From the NCBI GenBank assembly GCA_001898995.1, contig MKVZ01000017.1, forward strand, positions 60,110-124,109: 64,000 bases of DNA. The letters are read 5' to 3'. The translations under genes were made by a program, and so were the position numbers. Shown piece by piece: positions 36,899 through 46,446 of this stretch. The notes beneath the pieces are model-generated. The model was not told the origin of the DNA. It saw nothing but the letters and a program-made list of their open reading frames with translations, and ran no database searches. Position 1 is the stretch's first letter; the number at the start of each line of letters is the position of its first letter. The DNA is from Rhizobiales bacterium 63-22. GTDB lineage: Bacteria; Pseudomonadota; Alphaproteobacteria; Rhizobiales; Rhizobiaceae.

Positions 36899-39694
36899 AT
36901 GACGGACAGCAGTGCAAATCCCCGTAGATACGGCGAACGCCCGTCTTACGAAGACGATCCGCTGATGGAATTGTCGCGGCTCGCGGATTTCGGCACGCCC
37001 GCCGATGACGACGCGGAGTGGAGCGAACGCCACTCGCACGCTCATTCCGATAGTCATCCGGCCGGCAGTCATCCGACCGATAGTCATTTCAGAGCGGATT
37101 CGTGGTCCGAAAAGCGCCGCGCGGAGCCGGATTTCGATCCCGCGCCCGATCTGGAGCGGGAATTGTTCGGCGGGTTCGACGAGCCGGTGCAGCCGTCCGG
37201 TGACCATGCCCCATCTGCCGAACGCTCTTATGACAAACAGTATTTCCGGGGCGCCGAGCCGCCGGTTAGCGAAATTCCGGCCGCCACGGTGAGGGCGCCT
37301 GAACTGCCCGAACCGCTTGAGTTCGAGGAGACGGACCGTTCCGAGCCCGTTCCGCAATTCGATTACGCCGATTATTCCAGCGCCCGCGACGATGCGCAGC
37401 GCGGCCATCATCCGTTCCCCGAACCGGCGTCTGCCTACGATCCGACCGTGCATCAGCCGGCGCTTGAACCTTATGAGGATACATGGCCGGCTCATCCGGA
37501 CGACCATGGCCGGGATGCGCAGGCTATGGAAGCCGATCTTTTGACCGAGGCCGCCCACCCTGTACGGCAGGCGCCGTCGCTGGAAGACGAACTCGAGGAT
37601 TTTCTTTTCCGCGACGAGACTTCTGCCCAGACGCAAGCCGCCAATGACCATTGGCCGGATCGGGCGCGCAACGACTTCGCGGACGTCACACCGTCGCGAA
37701 CGGCGTATGTTCCGGCACCGCTCGCCGCCGACCAGACCCGTGCCGAGCCGTCCGGCTATCCCTATTATACGCGCGGAAATTTCGCGCCCGGTGCCGCCGC
37801 GCAGGTGACGGCCGCGCACGACGATTTTGCCCTCGATGACGATTTTTCGTTGGAGAACGAGGAAGAGGCGGCTCACGCAAACGCGGAGACGACGAACGAC
37901 GACCTGTCCGGTCTCGACGATCTGGATCTGCACGAGGACGATTTCGCCATCGAATCGGCGGACGACTTGAGCGCGCCGCAGAATCGGGCCGAGGCGGAGG
38001 AATTCAGCTTCAGCGAGGACGATTTCCGCACCGACGACGATTTCGCTCATGGCCATGAGGAAAGCGAGGCGCAGCCGGCTTACGCCCATGCCATCCGGCA
38101 GGATGACGAGGATCGTCGCCCCGCCGCGTCTTTCACGCCGCATTTCGCCTATCGCGCGCCGAGCGCTCCCGCACCGGAGGTCGAGACGCTGAACGTGGCC
38201 GAGGAGAAGGTCGAGCAGACCCATTCCCTCGATCTGCCGGAAGTGCATTATGCCGAGGAAGACAGCAAGGCGGGGCTGAGCGAACTGGAGGCGGAATTCG
38301 CCGAGGTTTTCAGCACCGTGGGGCTGGAAGAGACAAGCGCGGATTCCGAGGCGCACAGTCAGGCCGACAAGGCATTCGAGGACATATTCCGCGAGAATGC
38401 GCCGAGCTATATGGCCAGTATGGGCGCGGGCGCCGCTCTCGGTGTTGGAGCAGCGGCCGCGACGGCAGCTTATGGCGCTCAGCAGGCCCGGCAGCCGCTC
38501 GCCGGCGGCAGTGCCGACGATCTCTACAATCACTGGGCCGTGCAGGGCACGCCCGATCAGGGAACGCAGGTTCAGGGCGGGCAGAGCTTCGCGAACGAGG
38601 ATTACGGCGCGCAGCCGCCGGAAGACGATCTCGGCAGAGCCGCCGAAGCTTATCGCAACAGGCCCGTGCGTGGCCGGCGCGGCCTCTTGCTGGCCAGCGC
38701 CGTCGGGGCGGTCGTCCTGCTCGGCGGTATCGGATATCATTTCATCGGCGGCCGCGAATCGGGTGAGCCTGTGGTGATCCACGCCGACAGCAAGCCGATC
38801 AAGGTGCAGCCAACAAATCCGGGCGGCGCCACCGTGCCGAATCAGGAAAGGGCGGTCTATGACAGCGCCTCGGGCAAGACGCCCGGCAATCCGACGCAGA
38901 AATCACTGATTTCTTCCGGTCAGGAGCCGGTCGATATCCAGAACGCGGATGACGGCAACAACACGGCCGACGCCGCATCGCAGGGACAGACACCGCAGGG
39001 GCAGACGTCGCAGAATCAGACAGCGCAGGCGGGCAGCAACCAGAACGGCGCGATGATCAAGCCTCACGAGGTCGAGACCATGGTCGTGCGTCCCGACGGC
39101 ACCATCGTGCAGCCCGATCAGTCGCAGCAGCCCAGTGCGCCGCAGACCGCGAACAACGATATGCAGCCTGCGGCTCCGTCCAGCGACGACCAGATCGGAG
39201 CCATCGCCGGCGGCAATACTTCGGGGCAGACGGTCATGCCGTCCGCATCCGTCACGTCGACGCCCATAACGCCGACAGCCGCACCGCAGGCTCCGCAGCA
39301 GGCGAACACCGCCGAACAGACGCCGCGCCTGCCTCTTCATCCGTCGGTCATACCTTCGTCGCGCCCGGCCGAACAGCCGGTCAGGATCGTCGGCACCGTG
39401 CCGCAGCGTACGCAGGCGGCGGCTCCGCAAGTCGCTTCGGCGGCGGGCGCCGGCGCCTATTACCTCCAGATCGCCTCGCAGCCTTCGGCGGAACTGGCGC
39501 AGAGGTCCTATGCCAATATGGCGCAGAAATATTCCGGTGTGATCGGCGGCCATGCGGTGGATATCAAGCGCGCCGACATCGCCGGCAAGGGCACCTATTA
39601 CCGTGTCCGCGTTCAGGCCGGATCGCGGGAGGATGCCATTGCGCTTTGCGCCCGGCTCAAGTCGGCGGGCGGAAGCTGCATCGTGACGCGCTGA
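36899..39694 (+). CDS. Large acidic SPOR domain-containing membrane protein
   Basis: 931 residues. Residues 1 to about 590 are an acidic, low-complexity cytoplasmic region rich in Asp, Glu, His, Pro and Ala. A single membrane segment (LLLASAVGAVVLLGGIGYHF) lies near 597-616. A Gln/Pro/Thr-rich periplasmic linker leads to a C-terminal SPOR domain (about 850-931, YYLQIASQPSAELAQRSY to YYRVRVQAGSREDAIALC). SPOR domains bind denuded peptidoglycan at division sites. The neighbour nagZ and the topology suggest a role in cell-wall growth or division; the very long cytoplasmic part is unassigned. Confidence 0.88.
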   Translation: MTDSSANPRRYGERPSYEDDPLMELSRLADFGTPADDDAEWSERHSHAHSDSHPAGSHPTDSHFRADSWSEKRRAEPDFDPAPDLERELFGGFDEPVQPSGDHAPSAERSYDKQYFRGAEPPVSEIPAATVRAPELPEPLEFEETDRSEPVPQFDYADYSSARDDAQRGHHPFPEPASAYDPTVHQPALEPYEDTWPAHPDDHGRDAQAMEADLLTEAAHPVRQAPSLEDELEDFLFRDETSAQTQAANDHWPDRARNDFADVTPSRTAYVPAPLAADQTRAEPSGYPYYTRGNFAPGAAAQVTAAHDDFALDDDFSLENEEEAAHANAETTNDDLSGLDDLDLHEDDFAIESADDLSAPQNRAEAEEFSFSEDDFRTDDDFAHGHEESEAQPAYAHAIRQDDEDRRPAASFTPHFAYRAPSAPAPEVETLNVAEEKVEQTHSLDLPEVHYAEEDSKAGLSELEAEFAEVFSTVGLEETSADSEAHSQADKAFEDIFRENAPSYMASMGAGAALGVGAAAATAAYGAQQARQPLAGGSADDLYNHWAVQGTPDQGTQVQGGQSFANEDYGAQPPEDDLGRAAEAYRNRPVRGRRGLLLASAVGAVVLLGGIGYHFIGGRESGEPVVIHADSKPIKVQPTNPGGATVPNQERAVYDSASGKTPGNPTQKSLISSGQEPVDIQNADDGNNTADAASQGQTPQGQTSQNQTAQAGSNQNGAMIKPHEVETMVVRPDGTIVQPDQSQQPSAPQTANNDMQPAAPSSDDQIGAIAGGNTSGQTVMPSASVTSTPITPTAAPQAPQQANTAEQTPRLPLHPSVIPSSRPAEQPVRIVGTVPQRTQAAAPQVASAAGAGAYYLQIASQPSAELAQRSYANMAQKYSGVIGGHAVDIKRADIAGKGTYYRVRVQAGSREDAIALCARLKSAGGSCIVTR

Positions 39695-39718
39695 GGCGCG
39701 GCAAAGCGAACAGGGAAC

Positions 39719-39742
39719 AGGCGGCTTTTGGGCCGCCTTTTT
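39719..39742 (+). terminator. Intrinsic terminator after the SPOR gene
   Basis: AGGCGGC (39719-39725) pairs perfectly with GCCGCCT (39732-39738), followed by a T-run to 39742. It separates the SPOR gene from nagZ. Confidence 0.9.
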
Positions 39743-39811
39743 CATGTGCCCTTCCGGGCAGCGGATTTTTCCGCTAATCAGGCCAGCGGTATCAACTCGG
39801 AGGATAAGCGC

Positions 39812-40831
39812 ATGCACGATTGCAAGGCATGGATCGCCGGTGTGGCGGGAACGCGGCTCACCCCGGACGAGATCGCCTTTTTTCGCGATGAAAAGCCATG
39901 GGGCTTCATCCTCTTCGCGCGCAATGTCGAAAGTCTCGAACAGCTTGCGGATCTCACCGCCGAAATGCGCGACGTGACCGGACGCGACCAGATGCCGGTC
40001 TTCGTGGATCAGGAAGGCGGGCGTGTCCAGCGCCTGCGCCCGCCGCTGGCGCCCAATTATCCGCCCGCTGCGCGGATCGGCGAAATCTATGCCCGCGACC
40101 GTGAGGCGGGCCTGCGGGCCGCGTGGCTGCATGCGCGTCTCCATGCCTTCGATCTGCTGAAGGTCGGCATCAATGCCGATTGCCTGCCGGTGCTCGACGT
40201 GCCGGTGGAGGGCGCGCATGACGTGATCGGCGCGCGCGCCTATGCGAAGGACCCGCAGGCGGTGGCCGAAATGGGCCGCGCGGCGGCGGAAGGGCTGCTC
40301 GCCGGCGGCGTGCTCCCGGTGGTGAAGCACATGCCGGGCCATGGCCGCGCCTTCGCAGACACGCACAAGGAACTGGCGCGTGTCGGTGCTCCGCTTTGCG
40401 ATCTGGTGGCCCATGATTTCGTGCCGTTCAAGGCATTGAAGGACCTCCCCATGGCCATGACCGCGCATGTGATCTTCGACTGCATCGACCCGGAACGCCC
40501 GTCCACCCTGTCGCCGACGGTGATCGGCACGATCATCCGCGACGTCATCGGATTCGACGGCCTCGTCATGAGCGACGATATTTCCATGAAGGGCCTTTCG
40601 GGCGAACTCGACGATCTGGCGGTGCGAATCATCGATGCCGGCTGCGACATGGTGCTTTATTGCGCCGGGGTGATGGAGGAACTGAAGAAGGTCGGCCCCC
40701 GCGTGCCGGTGCTGAAAGGCAAGGCCAGGCACAGGGCCGATCTCGCCGAAGTCTATGCGGGCGAGCCGGACCTCTCGGACGAGCAGGAATTGCGCGCGGA
40801 ATTCGACTCCCTGCTCCCGGCGGTGGCGTAA
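39812..40831 (+). CDS. nagZ: Beta-N-acetylhexosaminidase NagZ
   Basis: 339-residue glycoside hydrolase family 3 enzyme of peptidoglycan recycling that removes GlcNAc from GlcNAc-anhydroMurNAc peptides. KHMPGHGRAFADTHKELA carries the NagZ-specific Asp-His dyad loop, and VMSDDISM has the nucleophilic Asp. ATG at 39812 follows GGAGG. It lies in the conserved order before scpA-scpB-tat. Confidence 0.94.
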   Translation: MHDCKAWIAGVAGTRLTPDEIAFFRDEKPWGFILFARNVESLEQLADLTAEMRDVTGRDQMPVFVDQEGGRVQRLRPPLAPNYPPAARIGEIYARDREAGLRAAWLHARLHAFDLLKVGINADCLPVLDVPVEGAHDVIGARAYAKDPQAVAEMGRAAAEGLLAGGVLPVVKHMPGHGRAFADTHKELARVGAPLCDLVAHDFVPFKALKDLPMAMTAHVIFDCIDPERPSTLSPTVIGTIIRDVIGFDGLVMSDDISMKGLSGELDDLAVRIIDAGCDMVLYCAGVMEELKKVGPRVPVLKGKARHRADLAEVYAGEPDLSDEQELRAEFDSLLPAVA

Positions 40832-41080
40832 GCGTCAAAAGACGCAAAATCACCCTGCATTTTGCCGGAGCAGAATCTTGAAAAATGAAAGTTCTTATGA
40901 TCGATTACTAGACGGTTTTGCGAGTCGATGCTGATTAATGTCACAATTGATGCAACTGACAGAGTGATACAGGCAAAACGGTCGCGAAACCTTGCTGAGT
41001 AGTCAAGTTTATGAATTCGGCTATGATGCAGTTAATCTTGATGCTGTTTATATGTGAATAATATCAACTCCGGGAGAGTT

Positions 41081-41263
41081 ATGATGAGTAATAAATCTGG
41101 ATTTCGCTCGAAATCCATTATTTTTGCTGCCGCTGTCATAATGGTCACTGGGCTTAGCACCGCCGCCAACGCTTTCACGTTTGCAAATGGCTGGAGTTGC
41201 AAGAACCATTGGTATCAGATGGGCCTCGCGGAATTGGCTTACTGCCATCCGTGGACAAGCTGA
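41081..41263 (+). CDS. Small secreted protein of unknown function
   Basis: 60 residues with a clear signal peptide (RSKSIIFAAAVIMVTGLSTAANA) and a mature part of about 28 residues with two cysteines (WSCKNHWYQ and AYCHPW), rich in Trp and His. GGGAGAG precedes the ATG; a second ATG follows immediately. It has its own terminator, so it is a real monocistronic gene. The surroundings are more AT-rich than the neighbours, which may indicate acquisition. Product unrecognised. Confidence 0.7.
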   Translation: MMSNKSGFRSKSIIFAAAVIMVTGLSTAANAFTFANGWSCKNHWYQMGLAELAYCHPWTS

Positions 41264-41295
41264 CCTGTACGCGATCGCCGACAGACACGTACTCT

Positions 41296-41336
41296 ATACG
41301 CAGGTGTTGATTTTTCTTACGCCTGCGTATTTTTTT
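41296..41336 (+). terminator. Intrinsic terminator of the small secreted protein gene
   Basis: ATACGCAGGTGT (41296-41307) pairs with ACGCCTGCGTAT (41319-41330) with one G-U, followed by seven T residues. Confidence 0.9.
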
Positions 41337-41430
41337 GTCCGGATTTATCATCTACGGCGCCGTGACTTTTAAATCGTGTTTCATTTTTTCATATTCAGAC
41401 AACACACTTCAAGTTCTGTTTTAACGCGTG

Positions 41431-41458
41431 TCTTTATCCCAAAACCGGTTCCCGCTTT
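41431..41458. repeat. Fragment of a dispersed palindromic repeat
   Basis: The CCCAAAACCGGTTCCCGCTTT word is a known kind of Rhizobiales intergenic repeat and echoes the GGTTCC-centred hairpin at 53244-53282. Only a partial copy is seen, upstream of scpA. Confidence 0.4.
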
Positions 41459-41543
41459 ATTGTCGCAAAATGTTGCGTTGGCTGCTGGCGGAACCTAGAC
41501 TGCCTGCAAGACGTGAAACGCGGTATGAGCCGGGGGTTCTGAT

Positions 41544-42404
41544 TTGGCGGCATCGAGTGTCTATACGGGCGGAAAGGACGGTGCTGCCGCGCCGATGGAC
41601 GGCCTGTGGGACGGCGAGGCCGCGCGCGGCGAAGGCGAGCCGTCTCTCCTGATCGACGTGAGCGGTTTCGAGGGGCCGCTCGATCTTCTCCTTCATCTGG
41701 CGCGCAACCAGCGTGTCGATCTGGCGCGCATTTCCGTGTTGGCGCTGGCCGAGCAGTATCTCACCTTCGTGGAACAGGCGAGGGCGCTCCGGCTGGAGCT
41801 TGCAGCCGACTATCTGGTGATGGCGGCATGGCTCGCCTATCTCAAGTCCCGCCTGCTGATCCCGAAGCAGCAGGGCGAAGACGGCGCGACGGGCGAGGAA
41901 ATGGCGGCGTCGCTGCATTTTCGCCTCAAGCGGCTCGAAGCCATGCGCGATGCGGCGGCGGCGCTGGCCAATCGCAGCCGGCTCGGCCGCGACGTCTTCG
42001 CGCGCGGCATGCCGGAAACGGTGGTGATGGACCGCAGCAGCCGCTTTTCCGCCACGCTTTACGATTTGCTGGTGGCTTATGCCTCGCAGCGCCAGCGTCA
42101 GGCGGTTTCGCATGTCGAGATACCCAGACGCGCCGTCTGGTCGCTCAAGCAGGCGCGCTCTGCGCTGGTGCGGATGGTGGGAGCGGCAGGCGACTGGGTG
42201 GCGCTCGACCGTTTCCTGATCGACTATACGCTTTCGCCGCAGGAGCGCGCTTCCGCGCTTGCGAGTTCCTTCGCCGCCAGTCTCGAACTGGTGCGCGAGG
42301 GCAAGCTGGAATTGCAGCAGAACGCACCCTTCGAGCCGCTCTACATGCGCGCGACGTCCGGACTGGACGAACTGGACGAAGAAGACGGGAGAGAAGATGC
42401 CTGA
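41544..42404 (+). CDS. scpA: Segregation and condensation protein A
   Basis: 286-residue kleisin subunit of the SMC-ScpAB condensin. IDVSGFEGPLDLLLHLARNQRVDLARISV is the N-terminal SMC-neck-binding motif, followed by the helical ScpB-binding middle and a C-terminal winged helix. The frame starts with TTG at 41544 after GGGGG; an ATG at 41595 is an alternative. It overlaps scpB by 8 bp. Confidence 0.92.
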   Translation: MAASSVYTGGKDGAAAPMDGLWDGEAARGEGEPSLLIDVSGFEGPLDLLLHLARNQRVDLARISVLALAEQYLTFVEQARALRLELAADYLVMAAWLAYLKSRLLIPKQQGEDGATGEEMAASLHFRLKRLEAMRDAAAALANRSRLGRDVFARGMPETVVMDRSSRFSATLYDLLVAYASQRQRQAVSHVEIPRRAVWSLKQARSALVRMVGAAGDWVALDRFLIDYTLSPQERASALASSFAASLELVREGKLELQQNAPFEPLYMRATSGLDELDEEDGREDA

Positions 42405-43128
42405 AGCCGAAAGCCGCAACCCCGACGAAGCGGGCGAAGGCGATGCCGGCCGGTTCGAATCGGTCGAGGAACTGGCGCGAATCGTCGAGGCCATCGTTTT
42501 CGCTTCCGCCGAACCGGTTTCCGAGCGTCAGCTTGCCGAGCGGCTTCCGCCCGGCGTGGCGCTTCAGCCGGTTCTGCGGCATTTGCAGGCGGTCTATGCG
42601 GCGCGCGGCGTGCATCTGGTGCAGGCCGGTTCCGCATGGGCGTTCCGCACGGCGCCTGACCTCGCATTCCTGATGAGCCGCGAGGCCGTGCAGCAGCGCA
42701 AGCTGTCGCGCGCCGCCATGGAAGTGCTCGCCATCATCGCCTATCACCAGCCGGTCACGCGGGCCGAGCTGGAGGATATTCGCGGCGTCGAAACCTCGAA
42801 GGGCACGCTCGACGTGCTGATGGAGACGGGCTGGATCAAGCTGCGCGGCCGCCGGCGCACGCCGGGGCGACCGGTGACCTATGGCACAACCGACGCTTTC
42901 CTCGATCATTTCGGCCTGCCGGAGATCCGCGACCTGCCGGGACTCGAGGAACTGCGTGGGGCAGGGCTGCTTTTGGGCCGCATTCCATCCGGCTTCGCCG
43001 TGCCGATGCCCAATGTCGCTCCAGACGAACTGACCGAGGACGAGGAACCGCTGGAAGATATCGATCTCGAAGGGCTCGGTCTGCTCTCCCCGCGCGACGA
43101 TTCCCGGAGCGAACAGGACGGCGGCTAG
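42397..43128 (+). CDS. scpB: Segregation and condensation protein B
   Basis: 243-residue winged-helix partner of ScpA. ARIVEAIVFASAEPVSERQLAERLP is the first winged helix, and LSRAAMEVLAIIAYHQPVTRAELEDIRGV the highly conserved second. An acidic tail follows. ATG at 42397 overlaps the scpA end and has a GGGAG site. Confidence 0.94.
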   Translation: MPEAESRNPDEAGEGDAGRFESVEELARIVEAIVFASAEPVSERQLAERLPPGVALQPVLRHLQAVYAARGVHLVQAGSAWAFRTAPDLAFLMSREAVQQRKLSRAAMEVLAIIAYHQPVTRAELEDIRGVETSKGTLDVLMETGWIKLRGRRRTPGRPVTYGTTDAFLDHFGLPEIRDLPGLEELRGAGLLLGRIPSGFAVPMPNVAPDELTEDEEPLEDIDLEGLGLLSPRDDSRSEQDGG

Positions 43129-43254
43129 CCGGGGTAGCCTTGTGGGCAAGATTGCCCCTCGCGTCGCAATTCATTTGAAAGATGCGGCCAAAGAGCTTAC
43201 ATCGTAGGCAGCATAAAAGACTAAGCCGCGTCCGGCGGCGATGAGAGGAATGAC

Positions 43255-43473
43255 ATGGGTAGCTTATCCATATGGCACTGGCTGATCGTTCTGGCGGTTG
43301 TGCTGCTTTTGTTCGGCCGCGGCAAGATTCCCGATCTGATGGGTGACGTCGCAAAGGGCATCAAGAGCTTCAAGCAGGGCATGGCCGACGACGATGAAAA
43401 GGATGACGGTCGCACGATCGACGCCAAGGCGGACGAGACTGTCAACAACGTCAAGAAGACCACCAAATCCTGA
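43255..43473 (+). CDS. tatA: Sec-independent protein translocase TatA
   Basis: 72 residues: a membrane helix ([16 protein letters not shown]) followed by the TatA hinge [24 protein letters not shown] and an acidic tail. TatA oligomerises to form the protein-conducting assembly. It starts the tatABC operon, 126 bp after scpB. Confidence 0.95.
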   Translation: MGSLSIWHWLIVLAVVLLLFGRGKIPDLMGDVAKGIKSFKQGMADDDEKDDGRTIDAKADETVNNVKKTTKS

Positions 43474-43573
43474 TCGGGCGGCGGGAAGAGCCGTGGCCCG
43501 TAGAGGGCGCGGCCATTTCGTCGTTTAGTGATGCGGCTTTCCGCTGGAAAACGGATGCGCGCGGGGTGTGAGC

Positions 43574-44248
43574 ATGTTCGATGTCGGTTGGTCTGAATTG
43601 CTGATTATCGCGATCGTGGCGATCGTGGTGGTCGGACCGAAGGATTTGCCGAAGATGCTGCGGGCTTTCGGCAAGGCGACGGCGCGCATGCGCACCACCG
43701 CCAATGAATTCCGCCGGCAATTCGACGAGGCCTTGAAAGAGGCCGAACTGGACGATGTGAAGAACGTCATCGACGAGACGCGCAAGCTTGATCCGCGCTC
43801 GAAGCTGACGCAGATGCTAGACCCGATCCGTAGCGCCGGCGAGGATATCCGCTCCAGCCTTCAATCCACCACCTCCATGTCGCCGCCGGCGCCCGAAACG
43901 GTGTCGGAAGTGACGACGCCCGTCGATGCGGCGGGCGAGCCGGTGCCGCTTCCGGCCGACAAGGCGGACGAGGCGCAAGCCGCCGCCGCTGAAAAGAAGC
44001 CGCGCCGGACGAAAAGCAAGGCTGCGGTGCAACCCGCGCCAGCCAAGGCGGCTGCTTCCAAACCGAAAGCCGCGCCGCGCGCTGCAACCGCCAAAGGAAA
44101 GACTGCGGCGGAAAAGCCGGCGGCTGCCGTGAAACCGGCGCGCCAGACGAGTGCATCGAAAACGGCTGCATCCAAGGCGACGGCACCGAAGGCGGCGCCC
44201 AAAGCCGCCGCCCGAAAGACCACGAAAAAGACGGGAAGCGAAGCGTGA
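43574..44248 (+). CDS. tatB: Sec-independent protein translocase TatB
   Basis: 224 residues. MFDVGWSELLIIAIVAIVVVGPKDLP is the TatB membrane segment and Glu/Pro hinge, followed by an amphipathic helix and a long Ala/Lys/Pro-rich cytoplasmic tail, longer than in E. coli. ATG at 43574 is supported by this canonical N-terminus. It overlaps tatC by 4 bp. Confidence 0.94.
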   Translation: MFDVGWSELLIIAIVAIVVVGPKDLPKMLRAFGKATARMRTTANEFRRQFDEALKEAELDDVKNVIDETRKLDPRSKLTQMLDPIRSAGEDIRSSLQSTTSMSPPAPETVSEVTTPVDAAGEPVPLPADKADEAQAAAAEKKPRRTKSKAAVQPAPAKAAASKPKAAPRAATAKGKTAAEKPAAAVKPARQTSASKTAASKATAPKAAPKAAARKTTKKTGSEA

Positions 44249-45069
44249 GCCGGGACGAGGACGAAATCGAAAAAAGCGCGGCACCCCTGCTGGAACATCT
44301 GATCGAGCTACGCCGCCGCCTCATCTGGTCCCTTCTTGCATTCTTCGTAGCGTTCGTTCTCTGTTTCACCGTTGCGAAGCATCTCTTCAATTTTCTGGTG
44401 CTGCCCTATCAATGGGCGATCGACTGGGCGCATCTGGACCGTTCCAAGGCGGAGCTGATCTATACCGCGCCGCAGGAATTTTTCTTCACGCAGGTGAAGG
44501 TGGCTATGTTCGGCGGCATCGTGCTCGCCTTTCCGATCATCGCCGCGCAAATCTACAAATTCGTCGCGCCCGGCCTTTACAAGCATGAGCGCCGCGCCTT
44601 CCTGCCGTTCCTCATCGCCTCGCCGATCCTGTTCCTGTGCGGCGGCGCGCTGGTCTATTTCTTCTTCACGCCGATGGTGATGTGGTTCTTCCTCGCCATG
44701 CAGCAGACCGGCGGCGGCGGCGAGGTGCAGATTTCGCTTCTGCCGAAAGTGTCGGAATATCTGAGCTTCATCATGATGCTCATCTTCGCCTTCGGCCTCG
44801 TTTTCCAGTTGCCGGTGGTCACGAGCCTGATGGCGCGTGTCGGGCTGGTGACATCGGCGGGGCTGAAATCAAAGCGCAAATATGCGATCGTCATCGCCTT
44901 CATCGTCGCCGCCGTGCTGACTCCGCCCGATCCGACCAGCCAGATCGGTCTTGCCTTGCCGACGATCCTTCTCTACGAGATTTCCATCATCGTGGCACGC
45001 ATGATCGAGAAGAAGCGGGACGAGGCCGAGACGGGCACGACAACCGGCAAGGACGTTTCCACTTCCTGA
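44245..45069 (+). CDS. tatC: Sec-independent protein translocase TatC
   Basis: 274 residues with six membrane helices. PLLEHLIELRRRLIWSL is the N-terminal signal-binding motif and FTQVKVAMFGGIVLAFPIIAAQIYKFVAPGL the conserved first periplasmic loop and second helix. The start is GTG at 44245, overlapping the tatB stop region (GTGA). TatC recognises twin-arginine signal peptides. Confidence 0.95.
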   Translation: MSRDEDEIEKSAAPLLEHLIELRRRLIWSLLAFFVAFVLCFTVAKHLFNFLVLPYQWAIDWAHLDRSKAELIYTAPQEFFFTQVKVAMFGGIVLAFPIIAAQIYKFVAPGLYKHERRAFLPFLIASPILFLCGGALVYFFFTPMVMWFFLAMQQTGGGGEVQISLLPKVSEYLSFIMMLIFAFGLVFQLPVVTSLMARVGLVTSAGLKSKRKYAIVIAFIVAAVLTPPDPTSQIGLALPTILLYEISIIVARMIEKKRDEAETGTTTGKDVSTS

Positions 45070-45138
45070 TCGGCGGTCATGACTTCACGGGCGCGCTCCG
45101 CGCGCCGTTCCGTTCCAAACGCATAAAACGGCTGTCTC

Positions 45139-46422
45139 ATGCTCGACATAAAATGGATTCGCGAAAACCCCGCAGCCCTCGACGATGCGCTCGCCCGGCG
45201 CGGCGCGGCTCCGCTTGCGTCCGAACTGATCGCGCTCGACGAAAAGCGCCGCGAGCATGTGGGCAAGGTTCAGGCCGCGCAGGAGCGCCGCAATGCCGCC
45301 TCGAAGGAAATCGGCAAGGCCATGGCCGAAAAGGACATGGCGACGGCGGACAAACTCAAGGCCGAAGTCAGCGAGCTGAAGGGCTTTCTCGCGCAGGGCG
45401 AGGATGAGGAACGCCGTCTGGTTCGGGAACTGAACGACGCGCTGTCGCGCATCCCCAACCTGCCGCTGGAGGACGTGCCGGCGGGCAGGGACGAGAGCGA
45501 CAATGTGGAAATCCGCCGGATCGGCAATCAGCGCAATTTCTCCTTCCCGCCGAAGGAGCATTACGAGCTTGGCGAGGCGCTGGGCTATATGGATTTCGAG
45601 CGCGCGGCGAAGCTTGCCGGAGCGCGCTTTACGGTGCTGAAAGGCCCACTGGCGCGGCTCGAACGCGCGTTGGGCCAGTTCATGCTCGATCTCCATACAG
45701 GCGAGCATGGCTATACGGAAGTCATGCCGCCGCTGATGGTGCGCGACGAGGCCGTCTATGGCACCGGGCAATTGCCGAAATTTTCCGAGGACCTGTTCCG
45801 CACCACGGATGGCCGCTGGCTGATCCCGACGGCGGAAGTGCCGCTGACCAATCTGGTGGCGGAGGAGATCGTCGACGCGAAGAGCCTGCCGTTGCGCTTC
45901 ACGGCCTTGACGCCGTGCTTCCGCTCGGAAGCGGGTTCCGCCGGGCGCGATACACGCGGCATGCTGCGCCAGCACCAGTTCCTCAAGGTGGAGATGGTGT
46001 CGATCACCGACGCCGATACGTCCATCGCCGAGCATGAACGCATGACGGCCTGTGCGGAGGAAGTGCTGAAGCGGCTCGGCCTGCCGTTCCGTACCGTGGT
46101 GCTTTGCACGGGCGACATGGGGTTCGGCGCGCGCAAGACCTACGATATCGAAGTCTGGCTGCCGGGCCAGAACACCTATCGCGAGATTTCGAGCTGCTCG
46201 GTCTGCGGCGATTTTCAGGGGCGGCGCATGAATGCGCGCTATCGCCGGGAAGGCGAAAAGTCCACCCGCTTCGTGCATACGCTGAACGGTTCCGGCGTGG
46301 CGGTCGGGCGCGCGCTGATCGCGGTCATGGAGAACTATCAGCAGGAAGACGGCAGCATTCTCGTTCCCGAAGCCTTGCAGCCCTATATGGGCGGCCTCAC
46401 GCGAATCGGGAAAGCCGCCTGA
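45139..46422 (+). CDS. serS: Seryl-tRNA synthetase
   Basis: 427-residue class II synthetase. The N-terminal long coiled coil (about residues 30-100) binds the tRNA variable arm. TAEVPLTNL, the motif 2 region [21 protein letters not shown] and the motif 3 region [19 protein letters not shown] are intact. It is 69 bp after tatC. Confidence 0.95.
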   Translation: MLDIKWIRENPAALDDALARRGAAPLASELIALDEKRREHVGKVQAAQERRNAASKEIGKAMAEKDMATADKLKAEVSELKGFLAQGEDEERRLVRELNDALSRIPNLPLEDVPAGRDESDNVEIRRIGNQRNFSFPPKEHYELGEALGYMDFERAAKLAGARFTVLKGPLARLERALGQFMLDLHTGEHGYTEVMPPLMVRDEAVYGTGQLPKFSEDLFRTTDGRWLIPTAEVPLTNLVAEEIVDAKSLPLRFTALTPCFRSEAGSAGRDTRGMLRQHQFLKVEMVSITDADTSIAEHERMTACAEEVLKRLGLPFRTVVLCTGDMGFGARKTYDIEVWLPGQNTYREISSCSVCGDFQGRRMNARYRREGEKSTRFVHTLNGSGVAVGRALIAVMENYQQEDGSILVPEALQPYMGGLTRIGKAA

Positions 46423-46446
46423 ACCTGAAACGAAGGAGAGATATCC

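Noticed and set aside
36587..38782. Open frame of about 730 codons antisense to the SPOR gene
   Set aside because: Arg/Gly/Ile-rich low-complexity translation with no motif; a by-product of the repetitive acidic coding strand.
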